NCBI RefSeq assembly: GCF_020447205.1
Contig: NZ_JAJAEL010000037.1
Coordinates: 40,451-104,450, forward strand
Length of the DNA: 64,000 nt
Direction of reading: 5' to 3'
From: Thalassolituus alkanivorans
Lineage (GTDB): Bacteria > Pseudomonadota > Gammaproteobacteria > Pseudomonadales > Oceanobacteraceae
Every line of letters begins with the position of its first letter. The stretch's first letter is position 1. The position numbers and the translations under genes are program-made. This document shows positions 28,066 through 37,636 of this stretch, piece after piece. The notes under the pieces were generated by a model. It searched no databases, was not told the origin of the DNA, and worked only from the letters and a program-made list of their open reading frames with translations.

Positions 28066-29358
28066 ATGCTGGAAAAGCTGTTTCAGCTGTCGCGCTTCGG
28101 CAGCAATGCACGCACCGAGCTGCTGGCCGGTGTTACCACCTACCTGACCATGGCGTACATTATTTTCGTTAACCCGTCGATGCTGGCCGATGCAGGTATG
28201 GACCATGGTGCGGTATTTGTGGCGACCTGTCTGGCAGCGGCTGTTGGCTGCTTTATTATGGGCTTCTGGGCCAACCTGCCGGTAGCGCTGGCACCGGGCA
28301 TGGGGCTGAATGCCTTCTTTACCTACGGTGTTGTACTGGGTATGGGTTACAGCTGGCAGACCGCACTGGGTGCGGTATTCCTGTCGGGCTGTATTTTTAT
28401 TCTGCTCAGTCTGTTTAAGATCCGTGAATGGGCGATCAATGCCATTCCGGTCACGCTGAAAAAAGCCATTGCTGCCGGTATCGGCGCCTTTCTGGCACTG
28501 ATCGCTCTGAAGAATGCCGGCATTATTGTGGCGCATCCGGCGACGCTGGTGAGTCTGGGCAATTTAGGTGATTTCGGCCCGGCGATGGCGATTCTTGGTT
28601 TCTTCCTGATTGTTGCTTTTACCCAGCGCAATATTCACGGAGCGGTGCTGCTGGCAGTGTTGCTGGTGAGTGTGATTGCGGTCGCCACCGGCCATGTGGA
28701 ATATCAGGGCATTGTTTCTGCGCCACCGTCCATCGCGCCGACCTTTATGCAAATGAACCTGGCGGAAGCCTTCGATGTGGCGATGCTGAGCGTTATTTTC
28801 GCGTTCCTCTTTGTCGATCTGTTCGATACCTCCGGCACCCTGATTGCCGTGACCCAGCGTGCCGGTCTGACCAAAAGTGACGGTCAGGTGCCGCGCTTAA
28901 AGCAGGCCTTGCTGGCTGACAGTACCGCGACCGTGACCGGTGCCATGCTGGGTACCTCAACCACCACCAGTTATATCGAAAGTGCGGCCGGTGTTTCCGC
29001 CGGTGGCCGTACCGGCTTAACGGCGGTTGTGGTCGGCGTTCTGTTTCTGCTGAGCATTTTCTTCGCGCCACTGGCCGGTATGATTCCGGCTTATGCCACG
29101 GCCGGTGCGATTTTTTACGTCTCGATTCTGATGCTGTTCACGCTGAAAGAAGTGGACTGGGAAGACCTGACCGAAGCCGCGCCGGTGGCTGTGGTGCTGC
29201 TGATGACGCCGCTGACCTTCTCCATTGCCCATGGCATCACGCTGGGCTTTATCACCTATGCACTGGCGAAAGTGCTGGGCGGTAAAGCGCGTGAACTGTC
29301 TGTCGGTGTCTGGGTGCTGTCGGCGCTGTTATTGCTGAAAGTAATTTTTGTGCACTGA
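28066..29358 (+). CDS. NCS2 family purine permease (AzgA-like)
   Basis: 430-residue transporter of the AzgA-like NCS2 group (adenine, guanine or hypoxanthine uptake by proton symport). It has about 12-14 transmembrane segments and family motifs TMAYIIFVNPSML, ALAPGMGLNAFFTY and LFDTSGTLIAVTQRAG. The divergent apt suggests adenine as a physiological substrate. It ends at a 13-bp-stem terminator. Confidence 0.92.
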   Translation: MLEKLFQLSRFGSNARTELLAGVTTYLTMAYIIFVNPSMLADAGMDHGAVFVATCLAAAVGCFIMGFWANLPVALAPGMGLNAFFTYGVVLGMGYSWQTALGAVFLSGCIFILLSLFKIREWAINAIPVTLKKAIAAGIGAFLALIALKNAGIIVAHPATLVSLGNLGDFGPAMAILGFFLIVAFTQRNIHGAVLLAVLLVSVIAVATGHVEYQGIVSAPPSIAPTFMQMNLAEAFDVAMLSVIFAFLFVDLFDTSGTLIAVTQRAGLTKSDGQVPRLKQALLADSTATVTGAMLGTSTTTSYIESAAGVSAGGRTGLTAVVVGVLFLLSIFFAPLAGMIPAYATAGAIFYVSILMLFTLKEVDWEDLTEAAPVAVVLLMTPLTFSIAHGITLGFITYALAKVLGGKARELSVGVWVLSALLLLKVIFVH

Positions 29359-29400
29359 TAGAGAGTGCGCAAAACACCGGCTGAAGATCGCGGGCAATAA

Positions 29401-29430
29401 AAAAGGCAGTGGAGCAATCCACTGCCTTTT
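29401..29430. terminator. Bidirectional terminator
   Basis: AAAAGGCAGTGGA / TCCACTGCCTTTT (13-bp stem, loop GCAA) between the convergent purine permease and fghA genes. Confidence 0.93.
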
Positions 29431-29469
29431 TTGTTTTACCGTTCTTTTTGGTTTTACCGTTCTGGCTGA

Positions 29470-30336
29470 TCAGCCAGCCAGATACTGCGCATGAAAACGC
29501 AGATGATCATCAATAAAACTGCTGATGAAATAGTAGCTGTGATCGTAGCCTTCATGACGGCGCAGGGTCAGCGGATAGCCGCTGGCTTTGGCGGCGTCTT
29601 CCAGTGTTTCCGGGTGCAGCTGGTTGCTTAAGAAATCATCGGCCAGACCCTGATCGACCAGCGCGGGTAAATGCGCAGACGCCGCACTGTTGCGCATTAA
29701 CTCGCTGCTGTCGTAGGCCAGCCACTGCTCGCGGTCGTTGCCCAGATACGCGCTGAACGCTTTGATGCCCCAGGGGCAGCGGCTCGGGTTGCTGATCGGG
29801 CTGAACGCCGACACCGAGGTAAAACGCTGCGGATTTTTCAGAGCCAGCGTCAGCGCACCGTGTCCACCCATAGAGTGACCACTGATGGCGCGCTTGTCGT
29901 TTACCGGAAACAGCGCTTCGATTAAGGCCGGTAATTCCTGCAGTACATAATCTTCCATACGGTAGTGCGCGGCCCAGGGTGGCTGAGTTGCGTTCAGGTA
30001 AAAGCCGGCTCCTAAACCCAGATCGTAAGCGCCCTGCGGGTCGTCGGCCACGCCGTCGCCACGCGGACTGGTGTCCGGGGCGACGATGGCAATGCCCAGC
30101 TCAGCGGCCAGGCGCTGGGCGCCGGCCTTCTGCATAAAGTTTTCATCGCTACAGGTCAGGCCGGACAGCCAGTAAAGCACCGGCACCGGGTTGTCGTTAC
30201 TGGCCTGTGGCGGCAGAAAAATCGCAAAGCGCATGCTGCAGTTAAGCACCGCCGACTGATGCCGGTATTGCTTATGCCAGCCGCCAAAACTTTTGTTCTG
30301 GCTGAGGCGCTCAACATCGGTATTCACGTCCGTCAT
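29470..30336 (-). CDS. fghA: S-formylglutathione hydrolase
   Basis: 288-residue esterase-fold enzyme that hydrolyses S-formylglutathione to formate and glutathione, the last step of glutathione-dependent formaldehyde removal. The nucleophile elbow [15 protein letters not shown] (about 148-162) and the C-terminal catalytic His in [10 protein letters not shown] are present. Encoded 9 bases after frmA in the same operon. Confidence 0.96.
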   Translation of the reverse strand: MTDVNTDVERLSQNKSFGGWHKQYRHQSAVLNCSMRFAIFLPPQASNDNPVPVLYWLSGLTCSDENFMQKAGAQRLAAELGIAIVAPDTSPRGDGVADDPQGAYDLGLGAGFYLNATQPPWAAHYRMEDYVLQELPALIEALFPVNDKRAISGHSMGGHGALTLALKNPQRFTSVSAFSPISNPSRCPWGIKAFSAYLGNDREQWLAYDSSELMRNSAASAHLPALVDQGLADDFLSNQLHPETLEDAAKASGYPLTLRRHEGYDHSYYFISSFIDDHLRFHAQYLAG

Positions 30337-30345
30337 AACAGCCCC

Positions 30346-31569
<1,224 letters not shown>

Positions 31570-31574
31570 TCACT

Positions 31575-31590
31575 TTTACATATTTGTAAT
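31575..31590. promoter_or_regulatory. Candidate LysR box in the frmA/LysR divergent region
   Basis: TTAC-N6-GTAA (31576-31589) lies 16 bases before the LysR start codon in a 129-base divergent region. It is a short palindrome of the T-N11-A kind; the match is weak. Confidence 0.3.
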
Positions 31591-31605
31591 AATCGGGCGA
31601 GAAAG

Positions 31606-32517
31606 ATGCAATCAATACCCCAGTGGGAGGGCATCCGTGAGTTTGTGGCGGTGGCGGAATCCGGCAGTTTTACCGCGGCGGCGGTGCAGCTTGGGTTGTC
31701 TACCGCGCAGGTGAGCCGTCAGGTGCGGGCGCTGGAGCAGCGTCTCGGCAGTGAGTTGCTGTTCCGTACCACGCGACGGGTAGCGCTGACCGAACCCGGA
31801 CAACTCTATTACCAGCACTGCCGCCTGCTGCTGGATGGTCTGGCCGAGGCGGAGCTGGCGCTGGGCAATCTGCAGGCTACGCCGCAGGGTAAGCTGCGCA
31901 TCACTGCGCCGATGAGCTACGGCGAGCGCCATATTGCGCCCTTGTTAAATGACTTCGCTCTGCGTTATCCGCAGATTCAGCTGCATTATCTGCTCACCAA
32001 CGAAAAGCTCGACCTGGTCGGCGGCGGTTACGATATGGCCGTGCGACTTGGCAAACTCGATGACGACCGGCTGGTGGCGCGGCGCCTGGCATCGCGCGAG
32101 CAGTACACCTGCGCTTCGCCGGGCTATCTGGCGGCCCATGGCGAGCCGCATTCGCTGGCGGAACTGAAGCAGCATAATTGTCTGGCCGGTACCCTCGATT
32201 ACTGGCGTTTTCAGGAACAGGGGCGCGAGCGTGTGGTGCATATCAGCGGCAGTCTCAGTGCTAACAGTGGCCCGGCGCTGCTGGATGCGGCGCTGAAAGG
32301 CATCGGTATCGTGCAGCTGCCGGATTATTACGTGCAGCCCTATATTGAGCGCGGCGAGCTGATCAGCCTGCTGCCGGCCATCCGCCCCTCGCGTGAAGGT
32401 ATCTGGGCGCTGTATCCGCCAAGCCGCAATTTATCGCCCAAGGTGCGCCTGCTGATTGATTATCTGGAGCAGCAGCTGAACGGAGCGGGCAGCGATCCGG
32501 ACGCTGAATATCTGTAA
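31606..32517 (+). CDS. LysR-family transcriptional regulator
   Basis: 303-residue LysR protein: N-terminal winged helix (VAVAESGSFTAAAVQLGLST, then VSRQVRALEQRLGSELLFRT) and a periplasmic-binding-like effector domain (about 90-295). The divergent position to frmA-fghA suggests control of formaldehyde detoxification, as seen for such pairs in pseudomonads. Effector unknown. Confidence 0.88.
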   Translation: MQSIPQWEGIREFVAVAESGSFTAAAVQLGLSTAQVSRQVRALEQRLGSELLFRTTRRVALTEPGQLYYQHCRLLLDGLAEAELALGNLQATPQGKLRITAPMSYGERHIAPLLNDFALRYPQIQLHYLLTNEKLDLVGGGYDMAVRLGKLDDDRLVARRLASREQYTCASPGYLAAHGEPHSLAELKQHNCLAGTLDYWRFQEQGRERVVHISGSLSANSGPALLDAALKGIGIVQLPDYYVQPYIERGELISLLPAIRPSREGIWALYPPSRNLSPKVRLLIDYLEQQLNGAGSDPDAEYL

Positions 32518-32578
32518 TGACTTAACCGCTACGAGTCCTTATAGTGCGCTTTTTAACGCCCGCATTAAGGCACGCATC

Positions 32579-32962
32579 ATGAGCTATACCCTCAGTCAGA
32601 AAGAACATCAGGCCAGCCTGAAACTGTCGAATCATCAGCGCTATCAGTATTTTATCGACAAGGTCGTGGCGCACGGCGAAATCTGGAGTCTGGCCAACGA
32701 CGAAGGCTGGGTAACCCTGACCTCAGAAGGCGATAACTGCCTGCCTGTCTGGCCCCATGCAGACTATGCCGCTGAATGGGCAAACGGCGAGTGGGAAGAC
32801 TGTGCCCCCAAAGTCGTACCACTGGATGTCTGGCTGGAGCGCTGGACAGCGGGCCTGACCGCCGATGAAACCTATCTGGTGGTGTTCCCCAACCTGAAAG
32901 AAGAAGCGCTGCTGGTTGAGCCGAATGAGCTCGATGAAGCCCTGCGTGAGGCGATGGAATAA
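32579..32962 (+). CDS. DUF2750 domain-containing protein
   Basis: 127-residue soluble protein matching DUF2750 (RYQYFIDKVVAHGEIWSL, then LPVWPHADYAAEWANGEW). Acidic and tryptophan-rich. The family is scattered in proteobacteria and has no known function; related domains appear with immunity-type proteins. It follows the LysR gene by 61 bases and may share its transcript. Confidence 0.85.
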   Translation: MSYTLSQKEHQASLKLSNHQRYQYFIDKVVAHGEIWSLANDEGWVTLTSEGDNCLPVWPHADYAAEWANGEWEDCAPKVVPLDVWLERWTAGLTADETYLVVFPNLKEEALLVEPNELDEALREAME

Positions 32963-33052
32963 ACCCGCCTTTAGCGGCGCTCATTGCTTGTTGTATAGGT
33001 TTTGTATAGTGTTGATGTTCTGTGACATCAACCCTTTCCTGCGGAGAACACC

Positions 33053-33640
33053 ATGACTGTTATTCCCCTGCTTAAACGACTCGCCATGAGCGCTTTGCTG
33101 CTCAGCGTCAGCGCCTGTTCAACCCAGGCGGTTGCCATCGATCGCAGTGCTTTTACCACCACCGCTGAGGGCAATGCCTGTGCACCGATTTTTCAGCATA
33201 AAATGAAAAAGCTGCACAGTTCCAAAACGCTGGATCTGTGTGAAGTGGTGCAGGGCAGACCGGTACTGTTAATCAACACCGCCAGTCATTGTGGCTTCAC
33301 CAAGCAGTTTGGCGATCTGGAAGCCATTCACGAAAAATACAAAGACCGTGGCTTGGTGGTGATTGGTGTATCGTCGGACTCGTTTGATCAGGAAGCCAAA
33401 TCGGAAGAAGAAGCGGCGACCATCTGCTTCGAGAATTTTGGTGTCAGCTTTACCATGCTGGCGACCGTGCCGGTAAAAGGCGATAACGCTCATCCCCTGT
33501 TTAAAGAAGTAGCCCGCCAGGACACAGCACCGAAGTGGAATTTTTACAAATACCTGATTAACCGCGACGGTCAGATCATCAGCTCCAACTCCAGTTTTAC
33601 CATTCCCGGTGACGACGATATTGAAGCGCTGTTGCGTTAA
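33053..33640 (+). CDS. Glutathione-peroxidase-family lipoprotein
   Basis: 195-residue thioredoxin-fold peroxidase-like protein. The N-terminus is a lipoprotein-type signal (LLLSVSAC, Cys about 21). The peroxidatic cysteine is in NTASHCGFT (about 83) and the tetrad tryptophan region is PKWNFYKYLI. The usual FPCNQF motif with the tetrad glutamine is replaced by VSSDSF, so the chemistry may differ from classical enzymes. Probably reduces peroxides in the periplasm. A strong terminator and then a repeat element follow. Confidence 0.85.
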   Translation: MTVIPLLKRLAMSALLLSVSACSTQAVAIDRSAFTTTAEGNACAPIFQHKMKKLHSSKTLDLCEVVQGRPVLLINTASHCGFTKQFGDLEAIHEKYKDRGLVVIGVSSDSFDQEAKSEEEAATICFENFGVSFTMLATVPVKGDNAHPLFKEVARQDTAPKWNFYKYLINRDGQIISSNSSFTIPGDDDIEALLR

Positions 33641-33674
33641 TGTCCGCGTTATTTAACGTCACCTTAAAATGCAA

Positions 33675-33699
33675 AACCGGGTTTTTACCCGGTTTTTTT
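33675..33699 (+). terminator. Rho-independent terminator after the peroxidase gene
   Basis: AACCGGGT-TTTT-ACCCGGTT followed by more T residues, 35 bases after the stop codon. Confidence 0.9.
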
Positions 33700-33730
33700 A
33701 TGCGTTTTTATAACAGAACGATCTTCTTGC

Positions 33731-33998
33731 TAGGGCCTGTCGACACTAAGTAAATCCAGCATGCTGAGAGCCAGTTTTTCTCAGAACAAGGAGAGAGGAG
33801 TGATATTAGCGGGCTAAATGAATGACGAACGACGATGTTAATGGGGAAAACAGGCCTCAGCCCGAAGGGTTATGGCTAAAAATCCCTCATCCAGCGTTGC
33901 TGTTCGCTCGCTTAACCCGTTAGGCCACACTCTCAGCGCCTTGCCTGAGAAATTTTTAGCCGATAACAGGTCTGTTTAATTAGTGTCGACAGGCCCTA
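33731..33998. repeat. TA-flanked palindromic repeat element, copy 3 (inverted)
   Basis: 268-bp copy in opposite orientation to the other three full copies. Both ends read TAGGGCCTGTCGACACTAA inward. Inner arms are conserved (GGCTAAAAATCCCTC and its partner). The right edge supplies the TAG stop of the AraC gene at 33996. Confidence 0.85.
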
Positions 33999-34730
33999 GG
34001 AATAAAGATGAAATTCTTTCAGCCCCGAAAGAATGGCAGAAGGGCGGATGCCAAATATTTTTTTGTAAGAATTACTCAGGTGAGCGCTGTCACTGAAACC
34101 GCTGTTCAGTGCTGAGTGGGTAATGTTGCGGGTGTTATGCACATCGCGCATAAAAATAGCCAGCCTTGACCACAGGCTGAAATGCCGGAACGAAATACCG
34201 GTATGTTGTTTAAATAAATGGTTCAGACGCGAATTCGATAAGCCAATCCGGGCGGATAATTCATCCTGTCGCCAGGGGTATTCATCTTTCTGTTGCATCA
34301 GTTGAATACATGACGCCACTCTGCGGTCGTAGCTGTTAATGTCTGCCTTCAGGGAATAGCGGATAAGTGCCGATAAATCAGCATTTAATGCCCGTTGTTC
34401 AAACCCTTTGCGACACTGATCCAGGTTGGCAATATCAAAAACAGCGGCATCATTACGTAAAAAATTTGCGCGTAATGTTCTTCCCTGCAGTGAATTGACC
34501 TCAAAATACAGCGTGGCCATATCCTCACTTTGGCAGTCAACAATATGAGCAGTACCTGCATCGATTAAAGCGCTGCGGCAGCGAACCATCGTCTGGCCAC
34601 GAAGCTGAACATTAAAATGTCCTGACAGTCCCAGCAGTAATACCAGAGCGCCATGCCGGTGCTCTGTTGTTAAACCGAAATTACCGAGATACACCGCCTG
34701 TTGCGGGCGTATGTGCAGAATGCTGTTCAT
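33996..34730 (-). CDS. AraC-family transcriptional regulator
   Basis: 244-residue regulator with a short N-terminal sensor region and a C-terminal double helix-turn-helix (LSARIGLSNSRLNHLFKQHT and ITHSALNSGFSDSAHLSNSY). Divergent from a nitrilase-family gene across about 110 bases, so it probably controls that gene and the membrane protein behind it. The TAG stop overlaps the edge of the repeat element. Confidence 0.85.
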   Translation of the reverse strand: MNSILHIRPQQAVYLGNFGLTTEHRHGALVLLLGLSGHFNVQLRGQTMVRCRSALIDAGTAHIVDCQSEDMATLYFEVNSLQGRTLRANFLRNDAAVFDIANLDQCRKGFEQRALNADLSALIRYSLKADINSYDRRVASCIQLMQQKDEYPWRQDELSARIGLSNSRLNHLFKQHTGISFRHFSLWSRLAIFMRDVHNTRNITHSALNSGFSDSAHLSNSYKKIFGIRPSAILSGLKEFHLYS

Positions 34731-34843
34731 CGTTAGCGTAGCCTAAACTTACAAGTTATAAACGCCGGGCGCTGTTAAGCTTCAACGCATTGTGCTGCAT
34801 AAAGTAACACAAAAAATAATAACAGGAACCGGGAGTCTTGATC

Positions 34844-35788
34844 GTGAACATTGCCCCCAAAATACGTGTTGCTGCTTTGCAGACCGATACCCGTATCGGT
34901 GATACCCAGCGCAATCTTGCACATTGTGAAGAGCTGGTTGCGGAAGCCTGCAGGGACGGAGCCGAATGGATTGCGTTGCCGGAATTTTTTAATACCGGCA
35001 TTGCCTGGGACCCTGCTCTGGCCGCCGCGATTGAAGATGAAAATGGCCCGGCTGCACATTTTTTACAACGCCTGTCAGCTCAGCACGGTGTTGTACTGGG
35101 TGGATCATTTCTTTGTCGTCTGGCGGATGGTCATGTGCGTAACCGTTACCTGTGTTTTAACCGGGGAGAGCGGCTTGGTTACCACGACAAGGATTACCCC
35201 ACGATGTGGGAAAACGCCTTCTATGAAGGCGGCGCAGAAACGGACAGCGGTGAGCTGGGCCAAATCAACGGCGTCCGTGTTGGCGCTGCTGTGTGTTGGG
35301 AATTTATGCGCACAGCAACTGCACGGCGTTTACGCACCAGGGTAGACGTTATTATGGGCGGCTCGCACTGGTGGAGTATTCCGCAAAACTGGCCGTTATT
35401 GTATGCCTGGCTTGAGTCCGGCAACCGCAAGAATGCTTTGCAAGCTGTACAGGATACGGCGCGTTTGGTGGGAGCGCCGGTTATTCACGCGTCACACTGT
35501 AATACCTTCCGTTGCCGTATGCCCGGGTTGCCGCTCTCTTATCACGGCCATCTGGAAGGGCAGGCCGCCGTTATTGATGCTCAGGGCAATGTTATTGCCA
35601 GTCGCAGCTATCAGCAGGGGCCGGGAGTGGTGGTTGCCGATGTCTGTTTACAGGCTCTGACCCCGCCTGATCCGCTTCCTGAACATATCTGGTTACGCTC
35701 GCGGGGAGTGGTTCCGGCGTTGTCCTGGCATTTTCATGGCATGTTGGGACGCCGCTGGTATCGGCACAATATTCTGCGCGCGCGCTGA
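34844..35788 (+). CDS. Carbon-nitrogen hydrolase (nitrilase superfamily)
   Basis: 314-residue enzyme of the nitrilase superfamily, hydrolysing amide or nitrile C-N bonds. The triad is visible: Glu in WIALPEFFNTG (about 46), Lys in YHDKDYPTMW and Cys in GAAVCWEFMR. GTG 34844 fits the ribosome site GGGAG better than TTG 34838. The substrate is not predictable. Divergent from an AraC regulator and followed by a membrane protein gene, suggesting an inducible small pathway. Confidence 0.85.
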   Translation: MNIAPKIRVAALQTDTRIGDTQRNLAHCEELVAEACRDGAEWIALPEFFNTGIAWDPALAAAIEDENGPAAHFLQRLSAQHGVVLGGSFLCRLADGHVRNRYLCFNRGERLGYHDKDYPTMWENAFYEGGAETDSGELGQINGVRVGAAVCWEFMRTATARRLRTRVDVIMGGSHWWSIPQNWPLLYAWLESGNRKNALQAVQDTARLVGAPVIHASHCNTFRCRMPGLPLSYHGHLEGQAAVIDAQGNVIASRSYQQGPGVVVADVCLQALTPPDPLPEHIWLRSRGVVPALSWHFHGMLGRRWYRHNILRAR

Positions 35789-35833
35789 GCCAGTGCTGCT
35801 GACGCTATCTGTTTAATTTGGATGGAAAATACA

Positions 35834-36307
35834 ATGTCTGAACTGATGATAGGCCGTGCTCAGGCTGTTGACCTGAGTACGGTGTCTGTTTCCTGGCTAT
35901 TGGTAACGGCCGCACTTGCGTTGCTCATATCACTGGTTGAAGCCTGGATCGCAACGCTGATTGTGTATGTCAAAGTAAAACCGTTGAAACGTCTGTTTCC
36001 GGCACCGCATAACCTGATCCGTTCTCATGTGGATTATACGATTATGACGGCGCTGCTGGGGTTCAGCTATTTTGCGGTAATACAGCTGGCTATTGATTTG
36101 CCGGATACGATTATTGTGCTGCTTTGTATCGGGGTTCTGTACAACCCGTTTGGCTTTCTGGTGAAAGCAATCTGGCCGAATGCGGGCCACAGCGATACGT
36201 TCTGGGGAAAACTGGGTGTATGCATCGGTTTTCTGCCAGCCAGTATCGGCTTTGGCTATGTCATGATTATGATTCTGCTCAGACTACCGGGCGGATCAAT
36301 CGGTTGA
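35834..36307 (+). CDS. Membrane protein of unknown function
   Basis: 157-residue protein with four hydrophobic segments (about 20-45, 68-90, 95-115 and 130-152) and cytoplasmic basic loops. Not recognised. It begins 45 bases after the nitrilase-family gene; ATG 35834 follows GGATGGA. Its end overlaps the convergent VF530 gene by 12 bases. Confidence 0.65.
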   Translation: MSELMIGRAQAVDLSTVSVSWLLVTAALALLISLVEAWIATLIVYVKVKPLKRLFPAPHNLIRSHVDYTIMTALLGFSYFAVIQLAIDLPDTIIVLLCIGVLYNPFGFLVKAIWPNAGHSDTFWGKLGVCIGFLPASIGFGYVMIMILLRLPGGSIG

Positions 36308-36892
36308 ATTCCGCGCTTTGGCCCAGGGATCAACCTTGGTGCCGGACGCTGGCTTATCACGTTTTTCTGCGGCTTCAGTGCTTTGGTTGTGTCTGGACGG
36401 GCGCTGTTCAGAGCGGGCGGCAGGGCGCTGTTCAGAGTGGGCGGCAGGGCGCCCTGAGGTTTGTTGCCCGGAACGCTGACCCGGGCGTTGACCTGAACGC
36501 TGCGGACGTCCGCCACGGCCAAAGGCCGCTGTTTTTTCTGCCTGTTTGGCCCGCATGCGCTCGGCGTCTTCCAGGCTCAGTACGGCAGGTTCGCCCGGAG
36601 TCTGGTCGGCCGGAATAATGCGGTCACGGGGTGGCAGAAAAAACTGCTTACCCATTGCCCGCGGCAGGCTTTTAAACTGATACAGATAAAAGGCTTCTAC
36701 TTTTTCCCGCGCCCAGTCGGTTTTTTTCAGGAATTTTACGCTGGATTCAATGCTGGGTTTGGTTTTAAAGCAGTTGATATTCAGATACGCATGCAGGATT
36801 TCAAAGCCATAATGATCAACAAGTTCAATCAGCAGATTTTTTAAACTGACCCCGTGCAGCGGGTTGTTCTGGTAATTGACCTGATCGTTCAT
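36296..36892 (-). CDS. VF530 (DUF2132) family DNA-binding protein with disordered tail
   Basis: 198-residue protein. The N-terminal 75 residues form the VF530 domain ([54 protein letters not shown]), usually a stand-alone protein of about 75-90 residues with DNA-binding fold. The remainder is disordered, rich in Arg, Gly, Gln, Ser and Pro ([20 protein letters not shown]) and ends [14 protein letters not shown] 24-bp tandem repeat (36399-36446) underlies part of the tail. The stop overlaps the convergent gene by 12 bases. Confidence 0.85.
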   Translation of the reverse strand: MNDQVNYQNNPLHGVSLKNLLIELVDHYGFEILHAYLNINCFKTKPSIESSVKFLKKTDWAREKVEAFYLYQFKSLPRAMGKQFFLPPRDRIIPADQTPGEPAVLSLEDAERMRAKQAEKTAAFGRGGRPQRSGQRPGQRSGQQTSGRPAAHSEQRPAARSEQRPSRHNQSTEAAEKRDKPASGTKVDPWAKARNSTD

Positions 36893-37057
36893 GGCGGTAT
36901 CCGGTAGGAAGAATGAACGCTCTATTGTACGGATTTCAGGCGGGCGATCCTATAGCGGTTTTGTAGCCGGGAGTAATGCTTGCAGAAACAACCTGTCTCC
37001 CGCTTTTCTCTTCACAATCAGCGCTGCTAAACTCGTGGTTAATAACGGAGGTTATCG

Positions 37058-37537
37058 ATGATGCTGACTGAATTTCTGAGTGTTGATCCGCTGAGCTGGC
37101 CGGCAATTGCCGCCTGTTTACTGTGTGGCTCCATTGTTGGCCTTGAACGCCAGCTGCGGGGCAAGCCGGTGGGCATCCGCACCTCATCGCTGATTGTACT
37201 TGGCACCTATGTGTTTATTGCTTTATCACAGGCGGTCACCACCGATGCGACCGATGCCTCGCGTATTATCGGCCAGGTGGTAACCGGTGTTGGTTTTCTC
37301 GGCGCCGGAGTCATGCTGGCCAAAGACGGTATGGTGCTGGGCGTGACCTCGGCGGCGACCATCTGGGCGCTGGCTTCCATCGGTATCTGCGTGGCGGTGG
37401 CCAGCCCGCTGGTGGGTATTAAGCTGGCGTTGCTGGTGGTCGCGATTCTGGTCGGCGTCGATATTCTGGAAAGCTATTCCAGCATGCTGACCCGCGGTGT
37501 GCATGCCCGCTACAGTGCCTGGCGTCAGCGCCGCTGA
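37058..37537 (+). CDS. MgtC/SapB family protein
   Basis: 159-residue inner-membrane protein of the MgtC/SapB family with about four transmembrane segments and signature GSIVGLERQLRGKPVGIRTS (about 24-43), then GVGFLGAGVML. Members affect magnesium limitation response and ATP synthase regulation; many environmental versions are uncharacterised. GGAGG precedes the start. Confidence 0.9.
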   Translation: MMLTEFLSVDPLSWPAIAACLLCGSIVGLERQLRGKPVGIRTSSLIVLGTYVFIALSQAVTTDATDASRIIGQVVTGVGFLGAGVMLAKDGMVLGVTSAATIWALASIGICVAVASPLVGIKLALLVVAILVGVDILESYSSMLTRGVHARYSAWRQRR

Positions 37538-37636
37538 TTTTTGTGGCTGTCTTTAGCGGCAGCCATTCTCCGACGTCCTTCCTTTTCCTCTCCGCCCTGT
37601 GCTACCTTGCGCCGCTTTTTTGCAGCGGGGTTTTTT

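Noticed and set aside
27803..28111. 103-codon extension of Apt
   Set aside because: Apt normally starts at the ATG at 27802, and the extension covers the promoter region shared with the divergent permease.
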